This document shows positions 37,330 to 45,740 of a DNA stretch of 64,000 nt, in pieces (position 1 is the stretch's first letter; each line of letters starts with the position of its first letter). The stretch is taken from assembly GCF_000813745.1 (NCBI RefSeq), contig NZ_JWLC01000013.1, forward strand, positions 224,946-288,945, written 5' to 3'. Made by a program: the position numbers and the translations under genes. The DNA is from Leisingera sp. ANG-M1. GTDB taxonomy: Bacteria > Pseudomonadota > Alphaproteobacteria > Rhodobacterales > Rhodobacteraceae. Under the pieces are notes generated by a model. The model was given only the letters and a program-made list of their open reading frames with translations, had not been told where the DNA came from and searched no databases.

Positions 37330-37635
37330 TCAGCCTGCTGCTGAGCTGCGTTCATCCAGGCAGCATTCGCTTTGCAAATAGGCGATCACGTCCCACAGTC
37401 GGCCGTATTGCGGCACGCAGCGCAGGATGCGCCCCTCCCGCTGCTGCTTGATCAGCCCGGCCTCCACCAGGCTGGCAATATGGTGAGTCATCGAGGAATG
37501 CGGGATATCCAGATCCTCGCGCAGCACCCCGACCGGTAGCCCGTCAAAGCCTGACTTCACCAGCCGCTTGAAAATCCGCAGCCGGTGCGGATGGCCCAGC
37601 TCCTTGAGAATCTTGGCAATTTCGTCGACGTCCAT
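37330..37635 (-). CDS. ArsR-family winged-helix regulator
   Basis: A 101-residue regulator with the ArsR-type fold: ILKELGHPHRLRIFKRL followed by the recognition region IPHSSMTHHIASLVEAGLI. It lacks the classic ELCVCDL metal box but has Cys73 and a Cys91-Cys92 pair near the C-terminus that could bind arsenite or another thiophilic ligand. It is divergent from the ArsP-like permease, with a perfect inverted repeat between them, which suggests local repression. Confidence 0.9.
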   Translation of the reverse strand: MDVDEIAKILKELGHPHRLRIFKRLVKSGFDGLPVGVLREDLDIPHSSMTHHIASLVEAGLIKQQREGRILRCVPQYGRLWDVIAYLQSECCLDERSSAAG

Positions 37636-37650
37636 GAACGCTCCGTTTTG

Positions 37651-37674
37651 ATATTACGATTTTCTTGGTAATAT
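37651..37674. promoter_or_regulatory. Candidate ArsR operator
   Basis: ATATTAC (37651-37657) and GTAATAT (37668-37674) form a perfect 7-bp inverted repeat with a 10-base spacer in an A/T-rich divergent promoter. ArsR-family operators often take this form. A second palindrome, TTGATCAA, lies at 37691-37698. Confidence 0.6.
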
Positions 37675-37740
37675 ATTGACTCGCGCCCTGTTGATCAATA
37701 TTTCGACAAAACCAGTAATTTGGAATCAGAGGCTCGACCT

Positions 37741-38667
37741 ATGTCACCTGAAATCACCGCTGCCCTGCAGGAAGCAGGCGGTATGTTTCTCTTCCTCGCC
37801 GTGGAACTGACGGCGCTGTTCCTGCTGATCAGCTACGGCGTGGCGGTGCTGCAGGAGTATGTTTCACCGGCCCGCATCCAGGCGGTCCTCAGCTCTCGCA
37901 ACGGCCGCGGTTATGTGGTTGCCGCGCTGATGGGGGCAATCACGCCGTTTTGCTCCTGCTCGACGATCCCTTTCCTGAAGGGACTGCTCAGGGCGCGGGC
38001 CGGGTTTGGCCCGATGATGGTGTTCCTGTTCTCCAGCCCTCTGCTGAACCCGGTGATCATCGGGTTGTTCACCGTGACCTTCGGCCTGCAGGTGGCCGTG
38101 GTCTATTCCCTGATCGCGATGGTGGTCTCAGTGGCTGCAGGCGTGATCTTGGAGGCGCTGGGGTTCGAGCGCCATGTGGAGCCTGCGGCCTATGAGGCAC
38201 CAGCCCCCAGCGGCTGCGGCAGCTCTTGCAGTGCAGCGTCTCTGCCGGAGAACCGCTGGCTGCGGCTTTGGAAATCGGTCTGGAAGGACTTCAAGGGCGT
38301 ACTGCCCTACCTGCTGGGCGGCATTGCCATCGGCTCGTTCATTTACGGCTTCATGCCAACCGGGCTGATCACCGAATACGCGGGCAGCGACAACCTGTTT
38401 GCCATTCCGGTGGCCGCGGTGATCGGTATCCCGCTCTACATCCGTGCAGAGGCGGTGATCCCTCTGTCGGCTGCGCTGGCAGCCAAGGGCATGTCGCTGG
38501 GCGCGGTGATGGCGCTGATCATCGGCAGCGCCGGGGCCAGCCTGACCGAGGTTATCCTGCTGCGCGCCATTTTCCGGATGCCGATGATTTTGGCCTTCCT
38601 GGCGGTGATCCTGACGATGGCGGTCGGGGCCGGGCTGATCTATGCGCTGACGCCGCTGGGTGCCTGA
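37741..38667 (+). CDS. ArsP/DUF318-type permease
   Basis: A 308-residue integral membrane protein with about eight hydrophobic segments. The diagnostic ITPFCSCSTIPFLKGLL (Cys71, Cys73) defines the DUF318 permease family, whose best-known members (ArsP) export trivalent methyl or aromatic arsenicals. A hydrophilic loop with Cys159 and Cys163 (SGCGSSCS) divides two homologous halves. With the adjacent ArsR-type regulator, a thiol-reactive toxicant such as organoarsenical is the most likely substrate; a metal is possible. The ATG at 37741 is preferred over a TTG 21 bases upstream. Confidence 0.87.
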   Translation: MSPEITAALQEAGGMFLFLAVELTALFLLISYGVAVLQEYVSPARIQAVLSSRNGRGYVVAALMGAITPFCSCSTIPFLKGLLRARAGFGPMMVFLFSSPLLNPVIIGLFTVTFGLQVAVVYSLIAMVVSVAAGVILEALGFERHVEPAAYEAPAPSGCGSSCSAASLPENRWLRLWKSVWKDFKGVLPYLLGGIAIGSFIYGFMPTGLITEYAGSDNLFAIPVAAVIGIPLYIRAEAVIPLSAALAAKGMSLGAVMALIIGSAGASLTEVILLRAIFRMPMILAFLAVILTMAVGAGLIYALTPLGA

Positions 38668-38680
38668 TCCTGCACAAGCA

Positions 38681-38716
38681 AAGAAAAACGGCTGGCCTCG
38701 CGGGAGGCCAGCCGTT
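38681..38716. terminator. Bidirectional terminator between permease and ALDH16
   Basis: AACGGCTGGCCTC (38687-38699) and GAGGCCAGCCGTT (38704-38716) make a perfect 13-bp stem with a GCGG loop between convergent genes. On the minus strand it is followed by TTTTTCTT, so it should end the deoC-ALDH operon efficiently. The plus strand has only a weak T-rich tail. Confidence 0.88.
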
Positions 38717-38733
38717 GTGAGTTTTGAACCGGG

Positions 38734-41070
38734 TTACTCGCCGTAGGGCACCCAGATGTTTTTGATCTCGGTGGCCTCTTGCAGGAAGCGCTTGCTGTGA
38801 TCCTGCATCCAGTCGGTGGCGGTGGCGTTGTTGACCCAGGTCCGCTTCAGATTTCCGGCCGAGGCCGCTTCGATCCGGGCGGACAGATCGGTGGAGGAGA
38901 AGCTCCAGGCCGCATCCAGGTTAAGATGCGAGGCCATAGGCTTGGCCAGCTCCGCATGGCTGCCGGTCAGGATGTTGACCACGCCTGCGGGCACGTCCGA
39001 GGTTTCCAGCACCTGGTAGAAATCCGTTGCCGCCAGCGGGAAGGGTTCGGAGGCCGCCAGAACCACCCGGTTGCCCATGGCAATTGCTGGCGCCATTGCG
39101 GAAACAAGGCCCAGCAGCGGTGCCTCATCGGCGCACAGAACACCGATCACGCCCACGGCTTCTTTCATCGCCAGCGCCACGCCGCGGATCGGCACGCCAT
39201 GCGCCTGGCCGTCATATTTGTCAGCCCAGGCAGCGGCGGAGAACAAGCGCTGGATCGAGGCTTCAACCTCGGCCGCGCCGCTCTTCTTGCCGGTCATTGC
39301 GTCGATGCGGGCAGCGAATTCATCCGCTCGCGCGGAGAGATTCTCGCCGATGTAGTACAGGATCTGCGCCCGCAAGTGCCCGGTGGTTTTGGACCAGCCC
39401 TTGGCGCCTGCCGCGGCCTCGACCGCGTTGCGCACGTCCTTGCGGTTGGCAAGGCCCACGTGGCCCAAGAGCGCACCGGATTTGCCGTAGATGGCCTGGC
39501 TGTAGCCGCTGTCCGGGCGGGCCTGCTTGCCGCCGACATACATCTTGGCAGTGCGGTCCAGCGGGTCTGCCGGGACGCCGTTGCCCTCGAGAGCTTCCAC
39601 CTTGGTCAGCGTTTTGGACTTGGTCTTGGGGCGGGTATAGGCGGCGAGGCCTTCCCAGCCGCCTTCGCGGCCAAAGCCGCTTTCGCGCACGCCGCCGAAA
39701 CCGGCTGCCGCGTCAAACATGTTGGTGCCGTTGATCCAGACCACGCCCGCCACCAGTTTCGGCGCCATGTCGAGCGCCAGATTCACGTTCTCGGTCCAGA
39801 GCGTGGCGGCGAGGCCGTAGCGGGTGTTGTTGGCCAGCTCCACCGCCTCGGCCGGAGTGCGGAAGGTGCAGGAGACCAGGACAGGGCCAAAAATCTCCTC
39901 CTGCATCAGCGGATCCGCCGGGGTGAGGCCTTCGATCAGGGTCGGCGGGTAGAAGCAGCCGCCCGCGGGCATCTCGACCTGGGCCTGATGCATGGTGCCT
40001 GCCTGGTTGGCGGCGACCATTTCGCTGATGGTGTTCAGTTGCACCGGATCGACCACCGCGCCCACGTCGATGCATTTGTCGAGCGGGTTGCCGATGCGCA
40101 GCCCGTCCATGCGGGCCTTGAGCTTGCTGTGGAAGCGCCCGGCAATGCCTTCCTGCACCAAGAGGCGCGAGCCGGCACAGCAGACCTGGCCCTGGTTGAA
40201 CCAGATTGCGTCGACCAGGCCTTCGATGGCGCTGTCGATGTCGGCGTCGTCAAAGACGATGTAGGGGGACTTGCCGCCCAGCTCCAGCGTCAGCGCCTTG
40301 CCGCTGCCTGCGGTGGCTTCGCGGATCTTGCGGCCAACGGAGGTGGAGCCGGTGAAGGCGATCTTGTCGACATCCGCTGCGGTGATCATCTCACCCACGG
40401 CACCGTCGCCGGTGACGATGTTCACCACACCCTTAGGCAGGCCTGCCTGGCGGCAGATGTCCGCAAACAGCAGCGCCGTCAGCGAGGTGTATTCCGCAGG
40501 CTTCAGGACCACAGTGTTGCCCATGGCAATGGCCGGCGCGATTTTCCACGCCAGCATCAGCAGCGGGAAGTTCCAGGGGATGATCTGGCCGCAGACGCCC
40601 AAAGCCTCGGCATCCGGCAGCTCGCTTTCCATCAGCTGCGCCATGCCCGCGTGATAGTAGAAATGCCGCTGCGCCAAGGGGATATCAATATCGCGGCTCT
40701 CGCGGATGGGCTTGCCGTTGTCCAGGGTCTCCAGCACAGCAAACAGGCGGGAATGCTTCTGCAGCAACCGGGCAATGGCATAGAGGTATTTGGCGCGGCC
40801 GGGTCCGCCAAGAGCAGCCCAGGCGCCCTGCGCCTTCCGCGCGGCTTCTACCGCATTGTCGACGTCGGCTTGGGTAGCCTGGGTCAGGGTGGCCAGCACT
40901 TCGCCGGTGGCGGGGTTCTTGCTGTCGAAGCCGTCGCCCGGGGCAGTGAATTCGCCGTTGATGAAATGGCCGAAGCGGCTGCCCTGATCGACCAGCCAGG
41001 CCAGCGCGTCGGCGGCGCTTTCGGGGGCGGGGCCGTAGTCCATGGTGTCGAAAATCTCTTTGATGGTCAT
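38734..41070 (-). CDS. Two-domain aldehyde dehydrogenase (ALDH16 type)
   Basis: A 778-residue protein made of two aldehyde dehydrogenase domains. The first (about residues 30-500) is complete, with Glu263 in LELGGKS and Cys297 in FNQGQVCCAG. The second (about 510-778) is shorter and lacks the catalytic Cys and the GQxC motif, though it keeps the PAIAMGNRVVLA region. This is the ALDH16 architecture, found in animals and some bacteria including marine Rhodobacteraceae. It starts 11 bases after deoC. DeoC releases acetaldehyde, so oxidation of that product to acetate is a good working idea, not proof. Confidence 0.9.
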   Translation of the reverse strand: MTIKEIFDTMDYGPAPESAADALAWLVDQGSRFGHFINGEFTAPGDGFDSKNPATGEVLATLTQATQADVDNAVEAARKAQGAWAALGGPGRAKYLYAIARLLQKHSRLFAVLETLDNGKPIRESRDIDIPLAQRHFYYHAGMAQLMESELPDAEALGVCGQIIPWNFPLLMLAWKIAPAIAMGNTVVLKPAEYTSLTALLFADICRQAGLPKGVVNIVTGDGAVGEMITAADVDKIAFTGSTSVGRKIREATAGSGKALTLELGGKSPYIVFDDADIDSAIEGLVDAIWFNQGQVCCAGSRLLVQEGIAGRFHSKLKARMDGLRIGNPLDKCIDVGAVVDPVQLNTISEMVAANQAGTMHQAQVEMPAGGCFYPPTLIEGLTPADPLMQEEIFGPVLVSCTFRTPAEAVELANNTRYGLAATLWTENVNLALDMAPKLVAGVVWINGTNMFDAAAGFGGVRESGFGREGGWEGLAAYTRPKTKSKTLTKVEALEGNGVPADPLDRTAKMYVGGKQARPDSGYSQAIYGKSGALLGHVGLANRKDVRNAVEAAAGAKGWSKTTGHLRAQILYYIGENLSARADEFAARIDAMTGKKSGAAEVEASIQRLFSAAAWADKYDGQAHGVPIRGVALAMKEAVGVIGVLCADEAPLLGLVSAMAPAIAMGNRVVLAASEPFPLAATDFYQVLETSDVPAGVVNILTGSHAELAKPMASHLNLDAAWSFSSTDLSARIEAASAGNLKRTWVNNATATDWMQDHSKRFLQEATEIKNIWVPYGE

Positions 41071-41081
41071 GTGTACAGCCC

Positions 41082-42071
41082 TCAGCCCATGGAATGGCGG
41101 TAGCCGGCGGAATATGCCCCGGTGACATGGTGTTCCAGCTGGCGCTCGATGTCGTTCAGCAGCGAGGAGGCGCCAAAGCGGAACAGGTCAGGCTGCAGCC
41201 AGCGGTCGCCCAGTTCGTCTTTGATCAGCGACAGGTACACCAGCGCGTCCTTGGCTTTGGAGATGCCGCCGGCGGGTTTGTAGCCGACACGGTAGCCGGT
41301 GCGGTCATAGTAGTCGCGGATCGCTCGGATCATCACCAGCGACACCGGCAGCGTGGCGTTGACGCTTTCCTTGCCGGTGGAGGTTTTGATGAAATCGGCG
41401 CCGGCCATCATGCAGACCAGCGAGGCGCGCGCCACGTTGCGCAGGCTGCCCAGCTCGCCGGTGGCCAGAATCGCCTTTACATGGGCATCGCCGCAGGCCT
41501 GGCGGAACGCTTTCATCTCGTCGTAAAGCGCCTGCCAGTTGCCGGTCAGCACGTGGCGGCGCGAGATCACGATGTCGATCTCCTCAGCACCGGCCTTGAC
41601 GCTTTCCTCGATCTCCGCCACCCGCAGGTGGAAGGGGGAGAGGCCTGCCGGGAAACCGGTTGAGACCGCGGCCACCGGGATGCCGCTGCCCTTCAGAGCC
41701 TGCACCGCAGTTTCGATCATATCGTGGTAGACGCAGATTGCTCCGGTGGTGAGGCCTTCCATGCCCAGCTCGCGCAAGAGACCAGCATTCACTGGCTGGC
41801 GCGCCTTGGCGCATAGGCGGCGGACCCGGCCCTCGGTGTCGTCACCGGACAGGGTGGTCAGATCGATTAAGCTGATCGCTTTCAGCAGCCAGGCGGCCTG
41901 GTGGTCTTTCTTGACGCTTCGGCGGCCCGGCAGCGTGGCGCAGCGGCGTTCGATGGCCGACGTATTGGCCTGCACGGCAGCGACCCAGTCCAGGTCCAGC
42001 TCCATGCCGGGATTGCGCGGCTCGGCCAGCTGCGGCAGCTGCGCGCTTCGTTCAGCGGTATGGCTATCCAT
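41082..42071 (-). CDS. deoC: Deoxyribose-phosphate aldolase
   Basis: A 329-residue class I aldolase that splits 2-deoxyribose-5-phosphate into glyceraldehyde-3-phosphate and acetaldehyde. The Schiff-base lysine is in DFIKTSTGKESVNAT, with the second active-site lysine in GYKPAGGIS. Length fits the long eukaryote-like DERA group. The start at 42071 (MDSHTAERS) follows GAGGA at good spacing; the longer frame is rejected. It is divergent from mutL and co-directional with the ALDH16 gene, 11 bases apart. Confidence 0.94.
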   Translation of the reverse strand: MDSHTAERSAQLPQLAEPRNPGMELDLDWVAAVQANTSAIERRCATLPGRRSVKKDHQAAWLLKAISLIDLTTLSGDDTEGRVRRLCAKARQPVNAGLLRELGMEGLTTGAICVYHDMIETAVQALKGSGIPVAAVSTGFPAGLSPFHLRVAEIEESVKAGAEEIDIVISRRHVLTGNWQALYDEMKAFRQACGDAHVKAILATGELGSLRNVARASLVCMMAGADFIKTSTGKESVNATLPVSLVMIRAIRDYYDRTGYRVGYKPAGGISKAKDALVYLSLIKDELGDRWLQPDLFRFGASSLLNDIERQLEHHVTGAYSAGYRHSMG

Positions 42072-42316
42072 TGGAAATCCTCGGAAGAGTTCCGTGCGAA
42101 AGTCGCACGGGTGCGGCATATTGGCAAGCGAGCGCCGGGGCGCGGATGCAGGTTTTTTGACTGGATGGACAAAAAAACGGGGCAAACGCGGGTATGGATA
42201 TCTTGAGAAGCCTTTGAAACCGGCCGTGCAGTGTGAAAATCGTGTTTTCCGCGTCTTTGAGGCTGGGGCTGCGCATTCCGGTGGCAGAATCGCCTCTACA
42301 TGCTAAATTTAGCGGT

Positions 42317-44284
42317 ATGAGCAGTGCAGACCCCCATATCAGCGAAAAACCGCAAGCAGACGGCCCCTCAGACAAGCGGCCTGTCATCCGCCAGTTGGAC
42401 GATAGCGCCATCAACCGGATTGCCGCCGGCGAGGTGGTGGAACGGCCTGCGTCCGCAGTCAAGGAACTGGTGGAAAACGCCATTGACGCCGGTGCAACCC
42501 GGATCACGGTGGAAATCGCCGACGGCGGCAAGACACTGATCCGGGTGACAGATGACGGCTGCGGCATGGCGCCGGAGGACCTGCCGTTGGCGTTGAGCCG
42601 CCATGCAACCTCTAAGATCGACGGCTCGGACCTTTTGAACATCCACACCTTCGGCTTTCGCGGCGAGGCGCTGCCCAGCTTGGGGGCAGTGGGGCGCCTG
42701 ACAATCACCAGCCGGGCCGCAGGCCATGAAGCGGCGCAGATAAGGGTTGCCGGAGGCAAGCTGGAGCCGGTGAAACCGGCCGCCTTGCGGGCAGGTACCA
42801 TCGTCGAGCTGCGCGATCTGTTCTTTGCAACGCCTGCACGGCTCAAATTCATGCGCACCGACCGGGCCGAGGCACAGGCGATTGGCGACACCGTGAAACG
42901 GCTTGCAATGGCAGAGCCGTCGGTTGGCTTTACCCTGCGGGATGTCTCCGGCGGCGGCGAAGGGCGGGTGACATTCCGGGCCGATCCGCTTTCGGGAGAT
43001 CTGTTTGACGCGCTGCATGGGCGGCTGTCCTCGGTGCTGGGGCGCGAGTTTGCCGAAAACGCGCTGAAGATCGACGCCGCGCGCGAGGGCATCCGGCTCT
43101 ATGGCTATGCGGCGCTGCCGACATACTCGCGCGGCGCGGCGGTGGCGCAGTTCCTGTTTGTGAACACGCGGCCCGTAAAGGACAAGATGCTGACCGGGGC
43201 GCTCAGGGCGGCCTATTTCGATTTCCTCAGCCGCGACCGCCATCCGGCGGCGGCGCTGTTCATCGACTGCGACCCGCAGCTTGTCGACGTGAATGTGCAT
43301 CCAGCAAAATCCGAGGTGCGCTTCCGTGATCCCGGGCTGGCGCGCGGGCTGATTGTGTCTTCCCTGCGCCACGCGCTGGCGGAGGCCGGTCACCGCGCCT
43401 CAACTACCGTGTCGGGCGCGACGCTGGGGGCGATGCGGGTGGAACAGCCCACCGCAAGCGGCGCGCCGCGGATCTATCAGATGGACCGTCCGTCGCTCGG
43501 TGCGCGCTCGGTGTCTTATGCGGCGCAGCGGCCGGAGAACTTTGCGCCTGCGCCTGCCTATGAGCCGCCCTCGGCGCCGGGCTTCGCGGAGTTGCAGACG
43601 GCCTACAGCGGCCATGTGACGGAAGTCCCGGATGTAGCGTCTGCTCCGATGGCCCCGGGTCAGCCCTCGGATGCGCCCGAGAGCCGCGCGCCCGGGGCCG
43701 AGGCTCTGCCGCTGGGGGCGGCACGCGGCCAGGTGCATGAGAATTACATCATCGCCCAGACCGCCGACGGAATGGTGATTGTCGATCAGCACGCCGCCCA
43801 CGAGCGGCTGGTCTATGAAAAGCTGAAAGGCCAGATGGCGGAAAGCGGGGTTGCCGCCCAGGCCCTGCTTATCCCGGAGATTGTCGAGCTCAGCGACAAC
43901 GACTGCGCCTGCCTCATGGGCGTGGCGGAAGAGCTGGCGAAATTCGGCCTCGGCATTGAGGCCTTTGGCGGCAATGCCGTTGCCGTGCGGGAAACCCCGG
44001 CAATCCTAGGCGAAGTCAATGCTGAGGCGATGATCAAGGATATCCTGGATGAGCTGTCGGACCAGGGTGAAAGCCAGCTGGTGCAGGCTAAGATCGAGGC
44101 GATCCTGAGCCGGGTGGCCTGCCATGGCTCGATCCGCTCCGGCCGCCGGATGCGGGGCGAGGAGATGAATGCGCTGTTGCGGGAAATGGAGGCGACGCCC
44201 CATTCCGGCCAGTGCAACCATGGCCGCCCCACCTACGTGGAATTGAAACTGGCAGATATTGAGCGATTGTTCGGGCGCACATAG
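42317..44284 (+). CDS. mutL: DNA mismatch repair protein MutL
   Basis: A 655-residue GHKL ATPase that couples mismatch recognition to strand incision. The N-terminal domain shows IRQLDDSAINRIAAGEVVERPASAVKELVENAIDAG, then DDGCGM and TFGFRGEAL. The C-terminal domain has DQHAAHERLVYE (residues 490-501), fitting the endonuclease motif DQHA-x2-E-x4-E, with ACHGSIRSG and CNHGRPT also present. So this MutL probably nicks DNA itself, unlike the E. coli protein. A Pro/Ala-rich linker (about 385-480) joins the domains. The start is the ATG nearest the conserved N-terminus. Confidence 0.95.
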   Translation: MSSADPHISEKPQADGPSDKRPVIRQLDDSAINRIAAGEVVERPASAVKELVENAIDAGATRITVEIADGGKTLIRVTDDGCGMAPEDLPLALSRHATSKIDGSDLLNIHTFGFRGEALPSLGAVGRLTITSRAAGHEAAQIRVAGGKLEPVKPAALRAGTIVELRDLFFATPARLKFMRTDRAEAQAIGDTVKRLAMAEPSVGFTLRDVSGGGEGRVTFRADPLSGDLFDALHGRLSSVLGREFAENALKIDAAREGIRLYGYAALPTYSRGAAVAQFLFVNTRPVKDKMLTGALRAAYFDFLSRDRHPAAALFIDCDPQLVDVNVHPAKSEVRFRDPGLARGLIVSSLRHALAEAGHRASTTVSGATLGAMRVEQPTASGAPRIYQMDRPSLGARSVSYAAQRPENFAPAPAYEPPSAPGFAELQTAYSGHVTEVPDVASAPMAPGQPSDAPESRAPGAEALPLGAARGQVHENYIIAQTADGMVIVDQHAAHERLVYEKLKGQMAESGVAAQALLIPEIVELSDNDCACLMGVAEELAKFGLGIEAFGGNAVAVRETPAILGEVNAEAMIKDILDELSDQGESQLVQAKIEAILSRVACHGSIRSGRRMRGEEMNALLREMEATPHSGQCNHGRPTYVELKLADIERLFGRT

Positions 44285-44330
44285 CGCCCTTCAGTCAGAG
44301 CGAGCAGGCACAAAAAGAGGGAGAACCCCC

Positions 44331-45740
44331 GTGCTGACAGACCCAGACTTTCTCCTTTATGCCGCCGCAGGCGCCGCGGTTCTAGCGGCCCTGTTCTTCG
44401 GCCTTTGGCTGTCGTCCCGGCGTCCCGCTGCTGCGGCCCGCTGGCTGGAACAGAAGAACGCCGCGCTTGATGCCAGCAACCAGGCATTGCAGGGCGAAGC
44501 GGCGCGGTCGGCCAAACTGGCAGAAGACCTTGCTGCGGATCTGGAAGCTTTGCGGGCTGCACATCAGTCGGAAATGGCCATCCGGATCCAGTCGCAGTCC
44601 GAGCTGCAGACTCTCACCACGCAGCACGAGGCCCGGCTGGAAGAGCTGCGCGGCATGAAGATGGAGCTGGAGCACAAGTTCTCGGCCCTGGCATCAGGCG
44701 TGTTGAAGCAGAATTCGGAAAGCTTCCTAAGTTTGGTCAGCGAGCGCTTTCAGGCGCACAGCAAATCGGCGGATGAAGACCTCGCCAAACGCCACGCGGC
44801 GATTGAAAGCCTGGTGAAGCCGCTGGATCAGAAGCTTGGCCAGTTCGGCGAGCGGATCAAAGAGATCGAACAGGCCCGCAACGAGGCCTATGGCGCTATC
44901 AAGGCGCAGGTGAAGCATTTGGCCGAAGGCCAGGCGGCGCTGGGCGGCGAGACCCGCAAGCTGGTGCAGGCTTTGCGGGCGCCCAAGACCCGCGGCCGCT
45001 GGGGCGAGATGCAGCTGCGCCAAGTGTTCGAGATGGCGGGCATGGCCGAGCATGTGGATTACGAGCTAGAAAAGTCGGTGGCCACAGACGACGGCCAGCG
45101 CCGACCCGATGCAGTAGTGCGCATCCCCGGCGGCAAGAGCATTGTGGTGGATGCCAAAACGCCGCTGGAAGCTTATCTGGACGCGCTGGAGGCGGAGACG
45201 CCGGATCAGCAGCAGGACGCCCTTCTGCGCCATTCGAACCATGTGAAAACCCATGTGCGGCAGTTGTCTTCCAAGGCATACCAAAGCGCGCTGGGCGAAA
45301 CTCCGGATTTCGTGGTGATGTTCATCCCCGGCGAGACCTTTGTTTCCGCTGCGGTCGAGGCGGATCCGGGACTGATTGAATATGCCTTTGAGAACAAGGT
45401 ACTGATCGCCACCCCGACCACCCTTATGGCGCTGGTCAAATCCATCGCCTACGGCTGGCAGCAGGAGAAAATGGCGGAGAATGCTCTGGAGGTGCAGAAA
45501 ACCGCCAAGGAGCTGTATGACCGGCTGGCGACTTTCTCCAAGAACCTGGCCTCGGTGGGCAAGTCGCTGTCGTCTTCGGTGAACAACTACAACAAGGCAG
45601 TTGGCTCGCTGGAGGCACGGGTGCTGCCCTCGGCGCGCAAGTTCGAGGCGATGGGCGTAGTGGCGCAGGGGGCAGAGCTGGAGGATCCGGGCCAAGTTGA
45701 GACGGAACCGCGGCAGATGGCCCTGTTGGCGGAGGAGTAA
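44331..45740 (+). CDS. rmuC: DNA recombination protein RmuC
   Basis: A 469-residue protein with an N-terminal membrane helix (about residues 6-27), a long coiled coil (about 40-200) and the RmuC domain (about 205-430, TRGRWGEMQLRQVFEMAGM, DAVVRIPGGKSIVVDAKTPLEAY). RmuC limits inversions at short repeats and resembles a nuclease fold. The likely start is GTG at 44331 after AGAGGGAGA; an ATG 72 bases upstream overlaps the mutL stop and adds a hydrophilic leader. The following cyclase gene starts on the very next base after its stop. Confidence 0.92.
   Translation: MLTDPDFLLYAAAGAAVLAALFFGLWLSSRRPAAAARWLEQKNAALDASNQALQGEAARSAKLAEDLAADLEALRAAHQSEMAIRIQSQSELQTLTTQHEARLEELRGMKMELEHKFSALASGVLKQNSESFLSLVSERFQAHSKSADEDLAKRHAAIESLVKPLDQKLGQFGERIKEIEQARNEAYGAIKAQVKHLAEGQAALGGETRKLVQALRAPKTRGRWGEMQLRQVFEMAGMAEHVDYELEKSVATDDGQRRPDAVVRIPGGKSIVVDAKTPLEAYLDALEAETPDQQQDALLRHSNHVKTHVRQLSSKAYQSALGETPDFVVMFIPGETFVSAAVEADPGLIEYAFENKVLIATPTTLMALVKSIAYGWQQEKMAENALEVQKTAKELYDRLATFSKNLASVGKSLSSSVNNYNKAVGSLEARVLPSARKFEAMGVVAQGAELEDPGQVETEPRQMALLAEE

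Noticed and set aside
38779..41103. A 774-codon open frame antisense to the ALDH16 gene (similar long frames lie opposite pnp, dnaA and the 28.7-kb aldehyde dehydrogenase)
   Set aside because: High GC and third-position bias leave long stop-free frames opposite real genes. The products have low-complexity, Gln/His/Arg-rich composition and no family motifs, and they overlap well-supported genes completely.
43781..43820. MutL lacking the endonuclease motif, as in E. coli
   Set aside because: The sequence reads DQHAAHERLVYE, which satisfies DQHA-x2-E-x4-E, so the endonuclease site appears present.
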